Below, one piece after another: positions 11,906 to 23,576 of a stretch of 64,000 nt of DNA. The stretch lies in NCBI GenBank assembly GCA_030323885.1, contig CM059197.1, positions 29,593,178 to 29,657,177 on the forward strand, in the 5' to 3' direction. Position numbers and translations under genes: made by a program. The DNA comes from Branchipolynoe longqiensis. Its lineage: Eukaryota > Annelida > Polychaeta > Phyllodocida > Polynoidae. The notes below the pieces were generated by a model that did not search any database, was not told the origin of the DNA, and was given only the letters and a program-made list of their open reading frames with translations. Every line of letters begins with the position of its first letter. The stretch's first letter is position 1.

Positions 11906-13032
11906 GTATGAGATTGACATGCCTGTCATTCCATCCATGCCGTTGCCCAAGATCAACCACCGACACCTCCGCTGCGATCTGTCTGCAGGCGACGCAACCT
12001 TCAACTTCCCAGCCAAACCTCGTCCGAAGATGCTCGACTCGAGTAAGTTCTTTGCGCCGCACCTGCCAGGCAAGTCACTGGAGGGCCCCACGTTCAAGTC
12101 GACGCATATCGACGAGCAGTACAAGTTCCTGTCCAAGTCACGCCCGGCCAAGGTTCCGCGAAGCACCTTCTCGGTGGCCGAGTTCCTGGAGAGCATCGAT
12201 ACTCGCCTATTGAAGATCCTCTTCCTGGTGCTGGATGTGTTGATTGTGGTCTATCGCTTCAGTCGGACGTACATGACTGCGACGACGCTGTGCCGGGGCT
12301 TCGAGGAGAGTGTCACACTGCGGCCCGGCCAGCATGTAATCAAGCCGCCGCCACTGAAAGAACACGAGCTTCAGAACATGCAGAACCAAGCGAAGCATAT
12401 GGCGCCCGAGGAGTGTCGGACTAGCTGTGGCGGCGGCGGTGGGGGTGGGGTCGGGGAGGCTGGTGGCTACGCGGGGCATTCCGGCAACCCGACGCTCAGC
12501 GATTACCATTCTGCTACGCTCGATAGCCAGAAGAGCATGTTGCAGCCAAAGCATGTCAACAACACGCCTCTGCATCCTTCATACATCCATAACGACGTGG
12601 GCAGTGGTGGTGGCGGTGGTGGTGGGGTCGGTGGAGTCGGAATGGGACTTCCCCCACCGAGTGTCCTCCACAAGCCACTGGTCAATGCGGCACCGCGTTC
12701 ATGGACGAAGAGGCGCATCGACCGGCTGAAGGTCTTCACGGGCAAAGTCCTTCAGAGCAGTGTTGTGCCGAAGCTCCTGATCGCCTTCGTGCTGTTCACG
12801 CTCTTCTACTTTGCCATCGGAGTGGTCGCGGTCGTGCTGTCACTCGACACACTGGAAGAGGCGGACGGCTTCCGCACCTTCCTGGCCGGCCTGGAGGTAC
12901 AGGTGAACCAAACCAATTGGTATCTGGAGTCGCAGGCTGAGCACTTCAACACGGTCACCATGAAGATCTACGAGACGCAGATGCGCTCAGAGCTGCTCCA
13001 CCTTGAGAGCATGCTGCAGTACTTTAACGAAG
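11906..13032 (+). CDS. Gene 1, large third visible exon with two membrane segments
   Basis: Acceptor CTCGTTGTAG|, donor GAAG|GTAATT, phases 2 in and 1 out, both fitting the neighbours. It encodes residues 116-490. Residues 116-215 are soluble and Pro/Lys-rich. A membrane helix lies at about 216-232 (LLKILFLVLDVLIVVYRF). A 170-residue loop with two runs of seven glycines (about 290-296 and 349-355) ends in a basic stretch (TKRRIDRLK). A second helix lies at about 402-427 (KLLIAFVLFTLFYFAIGVVA). A further segment with sequon NQT (449-451) and a probable amphipathic helix follows. Positive-inside bias puts the glycine-rich loop in the cytoplasm and the N-terminal part outside. Codons are GC-rich compared with the AT-rich introns. 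Family not recognised. Confidence 0.87.
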
Positions 13033-13319
13033 GTAATTTGTGGTTTCCAGTCAGATTGACTAAGTTCGATTTACTTGACTGCACTGTCGTAAATGCTCAA
13101 ATATATAAAATAATATTCTGGATATTAGGTTAGTTATCTCTATATCGAATATGCAGTTCCTTTATCCTTTGGGCATTATATACAATCCTAATTATCCATG
13201 ATATTGCAATGGCTACACAAGCAATGGTATCTTACTTAAGGTAACAATAGTGGAAGAAGGGGACTTTATCCGATTTAATCGGAATTCCGTGTAATTATGT
13301 GTTCTATACTAGTTGAAGG

Positions 13320-14232
13320 GCTTCGACACCCTCCCTCCTTCCATCCCTCCTATCCCCCTTCCCTCCTTCTCCACAACTCCCTCCTATCCCCCTTCCCTCC
13401 TTCCCTCCTTCTCCACAACTCCCTCCTTCCCCACGTCTCCCTCCTTCCCTCCTTCTCCACATCTCCCTCACTCCTTCTCCACGTATCTCTCCCTCCCTCT
13501 CCTCCTCTGTCTCCCCCACTCCTTCTCCACGCATCCTTCCTTCCCTCCTTCCCCCTTCCCTCCTCTCCTTCTCCATATCTCCCTCCATCCTGCTCCACGT
13601 CTCCCTCAATCCTTCTCCACGTCTCCCTCCCTCCTTCTCCACATCTCCTTCACTCCTTCTCCACGTATCTCTCCCTCCCTCCTTCTCCACGTCTCCCTCC
13701 CTCCTTCTCTCCTTCTCCATATCTCCCTCCATCCTGCTCCACGTCTCCTTCCCTCCTTCTCCATATCTCCCTCCCTCCTTCTCCACGTATCTCTCCCTCC
13801 CTCTTCCTCCATGTCCCTCGCTCCTTCTGCACGTCTCCTCCACTCCTTCTCCATGTCTCCCTCCCTCCTCCTCCGTCTCCCTCCATCCTTCTGCACATCT
13901 CCCTCCCTCCTTATCCACGTCTCCCTCCTTCCTTCTCTGTCTCCCTCCCTCCTTCTCCATGTCTCCTTCCCTCCTTCTCCTCGTCTCCCTCCCTCCTTCT
14001 CCACGTCTCCCTCCCTCCTTCTCCATGTCTCCCTCCACCTCCTTCGTCTCCCTCCATCCTTCTGCACATGTCCTTCCCTCCTTCTCGACGTCTCCCTCCC
14101 TCCTTCTCCACGTCTCCCTCCCTCGTTGTCCACGTCTCCCTCCTTCTTTACGTCTCCCTCCATCCCTAATCCCTCCGTCTCCACGTCTCCGTCCCTACAT
14201 CCCCACTTTCCCCGCTCCCGACTGCCCAACTC
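13320..14232. repeat. Polypyrimidine minisatellite just after exon 11906-13032
   Basis: About 910 bp of CTCCCTCCCTCCTTCTCCAC and similar units, almost free of purines on the plus strand. It gives long spurious frames rich in Ser/Pro/Leu (plus) or Glu/Arg/Gly (minus). It starts about 290 bp after the gene 1 donor. Confidence 0.93.
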
Positions 14233-14439
14233 CCTCCTGAAGTTCTAGTGTCGTCCCACACATAATCATCTCCATCATCTCCATCATCAACCTTCCCCTA
14301 CCCCCTCCCCCTCCCAAAGTTTGCGGCACACACTATACCGCCTGCCCTACTACACCCCCCCCCCTCCATACACACACACCCCTCCCCCGCTGCTTTGATC
14401 GTCCGATTCGCTGAATGCGAATGGACTAATTAGACGCCT

Positions 14440-14720
14440 TGTCGTCTCCGCGGCCGCCGCTTGGGGCGCGGCAGTCGGTGCGTCGGCACATGCATTATGA
14501 AGGAACAGCGGCTCCTCCGGGGCGCCCCCTCGCGGCCCACCCGCGCCGCGCCGCCGCGCCCCCTGGTGGGACGCTGCTGTATTATTGAGAGGGGCGATCG
14601 CGGAGCGCGCTTTGATGGACGACTCCTGGCGCCCCCTGGGGAGCGGTGGTGGCGCCATCCTCAGGACCGGCATGTAGCCGGAAATGACGTGGTTGTCGCC
14701 TCGCGCACGCGCATCGAGAC
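14440..14720. promoter_or_regulatory. GC- and CpG-rich patch with three CTCF-like sites
   Basis: CpG density is far above the surrounding intron. On the minus strand, 14569-14556 reads CCACCAGGGGGCGC, a full match to the CTCF core consensus CCASYAGRKGGCRS. Close variants lie at 14535-14522 (CCGCGAGGGGGCGC) and 14642-14629 (TCCCCAGGGGGCGC). An enhancer, insulator or internal promoter is possible. Confidence 0.5.
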
Positions 14721-14886
14721 GGCAGCGTGTGAGGTCCGGGTGTGGGTCCAGGGGCGGGTGGGGTGGGAGTGAGTGGGTTGGGGAGAGTGTCTGTCTGTCT
14801 GTATGTGTGGGCGGGGAAGGTGGTGTGGAGTGGAAGGAAGGGAGAGAGATGGTGAAACCTAGTTTGTTCCGACTGGTCACCAGAAA

Positions 14887-14896
14887 GTCGTTCAAT

Positions 14897-14932
<36 letters not shown>

Positions 14933-14963
14933 CGGGGGGGGGGGGGGGTGGGGGGGGGGGGGC
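14887..14963. repeat. Poly-G tract
   Basis: About 77 bases of almost pure G with a few C or T. The length is likely unreliable in the assembly. It can form G-quadruplexes on the plus strand. Confidence 0.9.
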
Positions 14964-16760
14964 AGACCGGATGTCCATAAGTCATGAGGGCTGATGACCT
15001 TGTTGTCTGCATAAAAGGTGATGGGGGCTGCGAGGGCGGGGGTGCGGGGTGGGAAGTGGGGGTGGGGGGGAGGAACCCAGACGTCGCTGTATTAATAAAG
15101 CATGTGACTGTCAGTGTAACCGCATCATCTTAACTCAGAATGTTCTGTGCTGAGTGAGCACTAATTGAATCTAAGTGCGTTGTTGTTTTGTTCTTATATT
15201 AGCGATCAAAGATTTTCACATTTCTTTTGTGAATTTCCGCCATTTTTGATATTCACTGATTAATGTTCACAATATATATATATGACAGCAATTGGTTCAG
15301 TTTAGATGTTGTTACAACGTAAAACCCTCGATAAAAGACTCACCTCTGTCTCAGAAAAAGAGCTGCTGGAGTAACTAATCAACCTAAACCCCCCCAAAAA
15401 AGAGTTTGATATGGGTTAGAATCCAGTCACGATAGACTACATCACGGTTCCAGCGGCGCGGTGCATTGTGGGATGCATCAGAGCAAAACAAACCCTCGAG
15501 AAGCACATGGCACATGCTAATACACTGGGTGCAGCTATGAAATCTGCTAGTTTCAGCTCATCTCAGCTCTTGTTTGAAACATAGAATACCAACTAAAAAA
15601 ATATATATAATAAATTAAGATATTCATCTTTTATCCACCATTGCATTTACTTCAATATAATCAGCACATCTTATGCCATGTGCATTTAGATTTAGACAAA
15701 TCTAGGCACTCAGACTAGTGTTAGAGCCATAGCCAGAGCCAGTTTTACTTATTTTGTTCATGTTTTTATTTATATCCTATGGTTAATGACATATGTAGAA
15801 ATAGAAAATGAGTAGGGTTAACCAGATATTGGTTGTATATTTCTTTGAAACAAGTTTTTGTTGACACATTTGACATTTTAATATTTAGAACAAGAATTAC
15901 TTCTGGCTAATCAATGGTGATGTAAACATTAGCCTGAAAAGTGACTGAAATTGTATGTTCCTTAGCTCAAAATGCTTAATTATGGAGAGTTGTATCTTAA
16001 ACATATTCATTATATTATTATATTGCATCCTTCCGTCCATATTTGTGCCAAATTGTTATGTATTTCTATTCATTCTGAATAAAATCAAAGTTTTGCTCTA
16101 CGCGTATCGGCAAACTCAATGGCCGTAAGCCTTTGCTTTGCTCCCAACGCCGTTTTCAGCGCATGCGCAGTCGGAACCATGATGTAGTCTATCAGGACAG
16201 TTGAAACCTGAATTTCGGTATTTTCCTCACGATTCCCTAACAGTGCTAATCCTATGAGCGGAACATCTGTATTTTCGCGGAAATTGACCATTGGTTCTAC
16301 CGGAACCTGCTAGCCTAAATTCCACATTTCTTTGCCAGATACCACTTTCATCCCTGTGAAATATACATAATATATAAACCATTGTAACTACTGTAAAAAG
16401 TTGTACCCATTGTAAAAAATGCTTATTTCAGAACAAACTCGACTTGTGAAGAACTACATTGCTGAGGCGTGTACCGTGAAGAAGTCCATTTTGGGAAATA
16501 GGCCGTGTGACGTCACTATGGAGCCGATGCAGCTACAAATACCAGTGTTGCCATGCAACTTCATTCCCATTCAACCTCAGCTATATACAGGTATGATGGT
16601 GAAGCCTTATTAAGGCCAAATACATTTTCTTAAAGTTGGTGATCGTCCTTTTGATCACACAGATTAGGATCGGGCGGGCGGGGTTTTGGGTTTTTTTTTT
16701 TTTTATCCTTAATTTTATTTATTTTTCCTGGTGTATGACGTAGACGTAATACGTAACTAT
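14964..16760. other. Intron, nothing recognised
   Basis: G-rich at the start, then AT-rich. GAGCAAAACAAACCCTCGAG and other phrases are not repeated in the window. Short open frames at 16085-16291 and 16419-16613 lack splice-site or family support. Confidence 0.4.
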
Positions 16761-16869
16761 GTGTGGGGCAGCACTATAAAAGTTGCCATGATTGCGCACT
16801 GTGACAAGTCTGTACCCGTCCTGATATGGCCTTAGATGTTGCCAGGACTTAAAAATCTAACAACAAACC
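16761..16869 (+). mobile_element. SINE family A, 5'-truncated
   Basis: Body words GTGGGGCAGCACTATAAAAG and GTGACAAG, then the tail CCTGATATGGCCTTAGATGT to CAACAAACCA. Confidence 0.82.
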
Positions 16870-17208
16870 ATGAGCATGTTGCATAGATTGTGTGCTTATG
16901 AAATTTGAATTGCTGCTAGCCCGACGCATTTTTAACATTAAAAAAAAAAAAATTAATTTGTGTAATCAGGGGCGGGCGATTTTTCTGGCACGGGCGGGGA
17001 CGATCACCAATTTAATTTTATATTTGGCCTAATTACTATTACCAGATAAGTTGGTGTTAGTTCATACTCTAACCATTAGGCTACTGGAACACGGGAAGGT
17101 GAAGCTATGTCCATCTGCGGTCAATTATCTCTTATCCCCCCCCCCCACACACACACACACACTCCCGCCCCACATACATGACAGAAGTGTGGATTACAGG
17201 TGAGTCCT

Positions 17209-17615
17209 GGATAAAAGATTCACCCGGTACTTTTGGTACACGGGTGAACGACAACGTAGTGTAAAGACGGGCGAAAATAGCTTTAGTATAGAACAGGAAG
17301 TAGAATGCCTGCCTCCAGTATCAAATGGGTACTTATATCGGCACAGAGTTGGTGAAATGGGAGAGAATGCAAAAAGACAAGATGGCGGCATTGGAATGCC
17401 GTCGATTTCACCTTTAAATTCTATTAAACTATATGTTTTATTATATTTTTCAACTCAAAGGTAGTGGGGAAATGTGAATATATATATAAAGAATAAGTGT
17501 TGCTTCTTAGATTGTGAAATTAGGCTCTCATTTCATTTCCCCGTATTTTCAACCATTTTTATATAGGGCTGGTATTCACCAGTGTACTGCGACTACAGGG
17601 TGAATCCTTTATCTA
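17209..17615 (+). mobile_element. MITE family C, copy 1 (Mutator-like)
   Basis: 407 bp between ATAAAAGATTCACCCGGTAC and GGTGAATCCTTTATCTA, flanked by GGTGAGTCCT at 17199-17208 and 17616-17625. The interior has AAGATGGCGGC-like and TTGCTTCTTAGATTGTGAAA words. There is no transposase. Confidence 0.88.
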
Positions 17616-17781
17616 GGTGAGTCCTTGCCATCTCTGGGCAGTGTGTTAGTATGCTATCCTTTTTTAGTTTAAATTAAAAAAGGATTTACTCTGCACATTA
17701 TATCTGAGAAATGTACAGCTTATTACATGTAGGTAATATTGGCGTGATGCCAGATTGAGAATGGGACACATAGCTGATCTC

Positions 17782-17836
17782 TGCCCTGATATTACCTTAG
17801 GTGTTGCCAGGACGTAAAACTCCAACAACCAACCAT
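17782..17836 (+). mobile_element. Solo SINE A tail
   Basis: CTGCCCTGATATTACCTTAG to CCAACAACCAACCAT, with AGCTGATC before and AACTGATC after it as an imperfect target duplication. Confidence 0.75.
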
Positions 17837-18061
17837 AACTGATCACGTGACGTAGGTTAGGATCGCCAGTCTACCTACAAGTTGGCTGCGCTCTCACCTC
17901 TCGAGAGCTGTAATTATTTCGAGATCACCCTAGTTATGCTCATTTGCCACAGTTATACGAGCAGAGTGAGGATAACTAATAGTAATAATAGGAATAGTGT
18001 GGTAGAACCAGAAGGTAGTTTGTTCATAAGACAGTGATGTGTATATTCCCTGGACTAGATT

Positions 18062-18610
18062 TACCCGGGGCTGGATGGCAATTAACTGAGTTGAGCGTCT
18101 GCTTCCCGTGTGCCAGTTTGTTGGGTTCGAAATCTGGCGGAGTCAAAAGCAATGACTTAAAACTTGGTACTTGTGGTGTACTCTGTGGCGGAGTGGTTAG
18201 AGTGTCTGACTTTTTTCTAGGTCAGACAACTAATCTGAAGGTCGGCGGTTCGATTCCCTGTCGTCCCACCTCTGCCAATTTGGATTTCCACCGCTGTGTT
18301 TAACTTACAGCGTCATCAAAGGCCAGTTGCTCTCATGCCATGTCTATGTGGCATGGGAGGTTAAAAATCCCTTTGGTCGGTAAAAGTGTAGGCCCAGGCT
18401 TTCTGTTGACAAACTGTCTAATGGTGAAAACAAGTCTACTCAGACTTATCCATGATAGGCAGTATAAATCTTCAAGAGAAAAAAACAACAACAAAACTTG
18501 TCACTACCTAGCATGGTGCTCGGCATTACTAGGACAGGATCAAGAGTGGAATGAGGAAGACCAATTTTCCGTGATTGAAATTGCCCCTTCTTAATCACCG
18601 AATGTAACCA
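18062..18610 (+). mobile_element. SINE family A' split by a second SINE
   Basis: The head (GATGGCAATTAACTGAGTTG, B box GGGTTCGAAATCTGG) runs to ACTTGGTACTTGT at 18174. The rest (CACTACCTAGCATGGTGCTC ... GAATGAGGAAGACCAATTTT) resumes at 18501. The gap is an inserted SINE C with target duplication ACTTGT. Confidence 0.82.
18175..18494 (+). mobile_element. SINE family C inserted into SINE A'
   Basis: tRNA-like head: A box GTGGCGGAGTGGTTAGAG and B box GGTTCGATTCC, then a body with CATGTCTATGTGGCATGGGA and CTACTCAGACTTATCC, ending CAACAACAAA. Flanked by ACTTGT (18169-18174 and 18495-18500). A second copy lies inverted at 59332-59535. Confidence 0.82.
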
Positions 18611-18879
18611 AATAAATAAATATTTTTTCAGAAAGGAAAAATACAACCAAACATCTACATATGCTAAATAACCACAATGTACCTGCTACTGTGTGAGAAA
18701 CAAAAACATCTCATCACCTCCTACTGTGTGATAAGATTAAACCACTACAACAACTGGCCAGTATTGAAAACAAGCCCGAGCACTTGAGCTTACATGCTAT
18801 GGACAGTATTTATAAACACAGCATAATTTTTTTTTTTTTAACAAAAGAAATCGTGGGAATGGCTTGAGCCTCTAGAAAA

Positions 18880-19160
18880 CACCGAACTGGACGGCAGAAT
18901 GTGTACTGGCGGCTGGCTTCCCACGCAGGTCATGGGTTCAAATCCCGGCCGAGTCAAACCACTGCTGTACATACTCAATACTTGTCATTACCTATGGTTT
19001 TGGTGAGTATCGGTACAATATGACTGAGTGTGATATCGGATCATGGAGGGCCAGTGTATGGGGTCTCCCAGTGGGGCAGCACTATTAAGTCACCCTGACT
19101 GTGCAACCCATCTGTATATGACTTTTGGTGTTGGTAGGACTTCAAACCCCAACAAACAAG
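18880..19160 (+). mobile_element. SINE family A, diverged
   Basis: B box GGGTTCAAATCCCGG, then GTCTCCCAGTGGGGCAGCAC and the tail GTATATGACTTTTGGTGTTG ending in CCCCAACAAACAAG. Confidence 0.78.
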
Positions 19161-19794
19161 ACCAATCTACTTTTGAAAGCGTTGAGGACAAGATGCTGGA
19201 ACTACTTCAATGGCAGCAAATGGAACACTAGTGTGGATACAGATTGTCAGGCTCTGATGTTACTCCTGCTAATGAACAGATAATGCCCGCCCCCAGATGT
19301 TGATATAGGCGCACGGGCGTAGAGGGTTTAGATGTTGCTACGGAAGAGATGAAGTGATTATGGTAGAGGAGAGAAAAAAGGTAAAAGTAAGTTTATTTAT
19401 TGTACAAAATGTTGTATAATTAGTTGGATTGGCGGCTATCATTCAAGTGGGCTACTTATTTACTGGGAGTATATATATATATATATTATTTATTTATATA
19501 CTTTGCTATTGGCCTATTTTACTATTAAACAATTTAAAGGGAGCACATAGTTTAGCTGCTACGGGAACCTTGCATTGTAAACAATGCGAGGTTGCGACTA
19601 AATATGTGACCACAGAGCTAGGTTAGAAACATTTTCTAAAAGAAATTAAATGAAAATTAAAAAGATGAAGGAAAAGACTTCACTCTTTTCGTTGCCCTGA
19701 GGCGTGGCGACAAATGCGGGATGTTCGAAGATCCGGTATAATACGTGAGTGAGTGTGGATAGCACTTGTCTAATGTGGGTGTCAGTCATAGCAC
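19161..19794. other. Intron, nothing recognised
   Basis: Includes a short (AT)n at about 19471-19486. No coding support. Confidence 0.4.
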
Positions 19795-20256
19795 GAGAGG
19801 TGCTGGCTGATGCAGTGACTGATGTTGATGCAGAGGCAGGTGATGATGCAGGCGCATATGCAGACGCAAGCACTGATGCAGACACATACGATGATGCAGA
19901 TGCAGGTGCATGTGCAGATGCAGATGCAGACGCAGATGCAGATGCAACCACTGATACAGATGCATGGGATGATGCAGATACAGACACAGATGCAGATGCA
20001 AGCACTGATGCAGATGTATGGGATGATGCAGATACAGACGCAGATGCAGATGCAAGCACTGATACAGACGCATGGGATGATGCAGATACAGACACAGTTG
20101 CAGATGCAAGCACTGATGCAGACGCATGTGATGAGGCAGATGCAGGCGCTGATACAGATGCAAGCACTGATGCAGATGCATGCGATGATGCAGATGCAAG
20201 CATTGACGCAGATGCAGGCGCTGATGCAAAAGCTGATGCAGCGACAGGCGCTGACA
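19795..20256. repeat. GATGCA hexanucleotide-based array
   Basis: About 460 bp of GATGCAGATGCAAGCACTGA and related words with some higher-order order (a unit near 60 bp with TGGGATGATGCAGATACAGA). Open in several frames on both strands (Ala/Asp, Met/Gln, Ala/Ser, Cys/Ile products), as expected from a 6-bp period; not coding. Confidence 0.9.
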
Positions 20257-20476
20257 TGTCTCTCAGAGAGGCCTGCCACGGTAGAACACGACTGTCCCCC
20301 ATATAGTCTTGACTTTAGATTCAGAAAGCATGACTTTCCATCCCTTATCCATGCCCAGTTTTACAGCAATAAAATGGCTATAGTAAATGGTATTCTGGAC
20401 CGAGGTCAGGGGTCTAGGCAATGACGTAAAACCAAATTCAAAAGATTTGAATTGAATCAAATTGCACTAGCTGACG

Positions 20477-20893
20477 TAGATACAATATTCACCCCGTACT
20501 GCTGCAGTAGGGGTGCAAACCAACCTTATGTAAAAGCTGGCGAAAATGCGGGTCAAAGAATTGAGAGCCTAATTTTACAATGTAAGAAGCAACAATTCTT
20601 CTTTACATATGTCTTATTGATAGCCCGCTACCTTTGAGTTGAAAAATATAATATAATATATAGTTTAATAAGATTTAAAAGTGAAATCGACGGCGTTCTG
20701 CGGCCACCATCTTGTCTTTTTGCATTCTCTCCCATTTCACCAACTCTGTGCCTATATGCATAATATGGGTAGCCATTTGATACTGGAGCCACATACTGGA
20801 GCCTCACTTCCATACTAACGCTATTTTCGCCCGTATTTATATAAGGCTGGTCTTCACACGTGTACTACAAGTACCGGGTGAATCTTTTATCTA
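20477..20893 (-). mobile_element. MITE family C, copy 2
   Basis: Inverted copy flanked by TAGCTGACG at 20468-20476 and 20894-20902. Terminal motif GGGTGAATCTTTTATCTA on its right end. Confidence 0.88.
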
Positions 20894-21165
20894 TAGCTGA
20901 CGCTGCCCAGCGGTGAAAACAGGTGTTAACACACGTATCCGTTATGAGCTGGGTAAATAAATTCATAACCACAAAAAAAAACTCATATTGTGTAATACAG
21001 CTGTTTATTCCTTGGTTTGAATGAGTTATTGAAATTGGAGGACAGACATCGTTGGTATGCTATTGATTTTTTTTTTACAAAACACGGCAAGTAATTAAAA
21101 GCAAATTAATCAGCGTTTTGATATTTAATTCTACAGCAAGTTTTTTTTTTAAATGCACTAATAGC

Positions 21166-21220
21166 TTGTTTGTTTGTTGTTTTACGTCCTAGCAACATCT
21201 AAGGTCATATCAGGACGGGA
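21166..21220 (-). mobile_element. Solo SINE A tail with 9-bp target duplication
   Basis: TTGTTTGTTTGTTGTTTTAC to ATATCAGGACGGGA, flanked by ACTAATAGC at 21157-21165 and 21221-21229. Confidence 0.9.
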
Positions 21221-21320
21221 ACTAATAGCACATCCAGGGCAATCTGTATCTTTTTGTAATAACGGATATTAAAGAGATGAATCACTATTCGATAGCAGTA
21301 GGAAACGTTTAGCTTATATG

Positions 21321-21367
21321 CCCGTCCTGATATGACCTTAGATGTTGCTAGGACGTAAAACAACAAA
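21321..21367 (+). mobile_element. Solo SINE A tail
   Basis: CCCGTCCTGATATGACCTTA to AAAACAACAAA. No clear target duplication. Confidence 0.85.
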
Positions 21368-22454
21368 CATTACCTTATCTGCTTCCTGGCCGAGTTCAAT
21401 ATGGTCTTGGGTGGATATTAAAATTTCACAGTTCCATGTGACGTGTTTCGATGATAAATATTTGAGCTTGAAGTCACTTTAATTAGAAATAGGTATTCAT
21501 AATTCAGGACACGTGGTGGAACTACATAGTATGGGAATTTATTATTCTGAATAAAGAGTACAGGTCAATCAAACATAACAAGTAGGGATCAAGTCTCTGC
21601 ATGACCTGGGACTCAACCCTTGGAATTGAGGCCATTAAAGTAGGGTCGGGTGGGGCGGTGAGAAAAGGAGGTGGTGCTGGTCCGGCATCTGGGTGAGAAG
21701 TGCCGATGGGGCAGATGCAGGGACGGAAGTGACGTCAGAGAGGAGTCACCGGGTACAGGCGGCGGCTGCCGGCATGGCCGCTTGTGTCGCCACCTGGAGT
21801 TAAAGGAGTGGCCACCTATGAATAAAAGGGGGGTTGGGGGGGGTTGGGGGGGGGAGTTAGGGTTAAGTCGGGTATGGTATAGGGGAGGGGTGTCTCGGTC
21901 CCAAATGACCCATATTGCCAAAGCAATATGACCATATCTCCAAGGTTAGCTGTTACCATAGGCTTCAACAGTAACCGTTTTTATTGGATTTGATATATCC
22001 ATTCCATTGGTTAAGAAAATCACCATGGTGCAAGTTGTATGTGTCGGGAAAAAAAATGGTGGTTGTTTAGCGTCCTAGCAGCATGTAAGGGCGGGTTGTC
22101 AAAGAAAGTCATGGTAAGTTCTTTTGCTTCTGACAATCTGATGCTTTCAGTGGAATATGAAGTTATACACTTGAGAAACATGTAACGCATTTGCTATGAA
22201 CATGATAAGTTTAAATTATTCGGTTTATGGTGCAATGTCACTGCCTTGGTATTCAGAGTACTATGGATACGGGTCATTCCGGACTATGTCATAGCTAGGT
22301 ATGCGCCATTTCGATATTGAACATTTAATATAAGTTAGAAAAAGAAATTGGCCAACAAATGGATTTGAATTCCAAGTTTGAAATAGGGTCACTTTCAATA
22401 TATTGAGGGAATTTTTTTTTTAATTGGTTCTTACGGTGAAGTGGAATCTAAAAA

Positions 22455-23415
22455 AAATCAGACTATGCAGTTTTTATAAAGTAATAAACTGTTAAAGCTG
22501 CATAGTCTGATAAAAAAGTATAAACTGTTAAAGCTGCATAGTCTGATAAAAAAATAAAGAACTGTTAAAGCTGCAGTCTGATAAAAGAAAAGTAAGAAAC
22601 TGTTAAAGCTGCATAGTGTGAAAACAAAAGTAATAAACTGTTAAAGTTGCACAGTCTGATTAAAAAAAAGTATAAACTGTTAAAGCTGCATAGTCTGATA
22701 ACAAAAGTAAACTGTTAAAGCTGCATAGTCTGATAAAAAAAGTAATAAACTGTTAAAGCTGCATAGTCTGATAAAAGAAAAGTAATAAACTGTTAAAGAT
22801 GCATAGTGTGATAAAAAAAAAGTAATAAACTGTTAAAGCTGCATAGTCTGATAAAAAAAAGTAATAAACTGTTAAAGCTGCATAGTCTGATAAAAAAAAG
22901 TAATAAACTGTTAAAGCTGCATAGTCTGATAAAAAAAAGTAATAAACTGTTAAAGCTGCATAGTCTGATAAAAAAGTAATAAACTGTTAAAGTTGCATAG
23001 TCTGATAACAAAAAGTATAAACTGTTAAAGCTGCATAGTCTGATAAAAAAAAGTAATAAACTGTTAAACCTGCATAGTGTGATAAAAAATATATAAACTG
23101 TTAAAGCTGCATAGTCTGATAAAAAAAAGTATAAGCTGTTAAAGCTGCATAGTCTGATAAAAAAAAGTAATAAACTGTTAAAGCTGCATAGTCTGATAAA
23201 AGAAAAGTAATAAACTGTTAAAGATGCATAGTGTGATAAAAAAAGTAATAAACTGTTAAAGCTGCATAGTCTGATAAAAAAGTAATAAACTGTTAAAGCT
23301 GCATAGTCTGATAAAAAAAAGTAATAAACTGTTAAAGCTGCATAGTGTGATAAAAAAAAGTAATAAACTTAACGCTGCATAGTCTGATAAAAAAAAGTAT
23401 AAACTGTTAAACAAA
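22455..23415. repeat. Minisatellite derived from a MITE B end, unit about 40 bp
   Basis: About 24 units of TAATAAACTGTTAAAGCTGC then ATAGTCTGATAAAAAAAAG with A-run length changes. TTAAAGCTGCATAGTCTGAT is the terminal sequence of MITE family B, seen unamplified at 33148 and 57814. Confidence 0.9.
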
Positions 23416-23576
23416 ATACGTAATTAGGTTTCAACCTATATAATCCATCTACAGGTGATGCATAGAAGGTTCTGTGTAGCATCAGTGTATGTTACTGTTA
23501 GAAGGACATTTGTCTGCAGTATGTAAATGTGCATGGGCGAAATAAATAGCCTTAAGAGATTTTAAATGTAGATATG

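Larger units (their letters stand above)
20903..22454. other. Intron with two solo SINE tails, otherwise unassigned
   Basis: Besides the tails listed separately, this holds a G-rich stretch (about 21820-21860) and AT-rich sequence. The frames at 21613-21931 have no support. Confidence 0.4.

Noticed and set aside
13297..14248. Ser/Pro-rich and Glu/Arg/Gly-rich frames of up to 311 residues
   Set aside because: Low-complexity polypyrimidine repeat in an intron; both strands are open.
18175..18265. True tRNA gene
   Set aside because: Good A and B boxes, but no closed acceptor stem, and the sequence continues as a SINE body with target duplications. The same holds for the heads of SINE A and D.
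19646..20424. Ala/Asp- and Ala/Ser-rich frames
   Set aside because: Hexanucleotide array open in most frames; no flanking exon signals.
21613..21931. Frames on both strands near a G-rich stretch
   Set aside because: No splice, start or family support.
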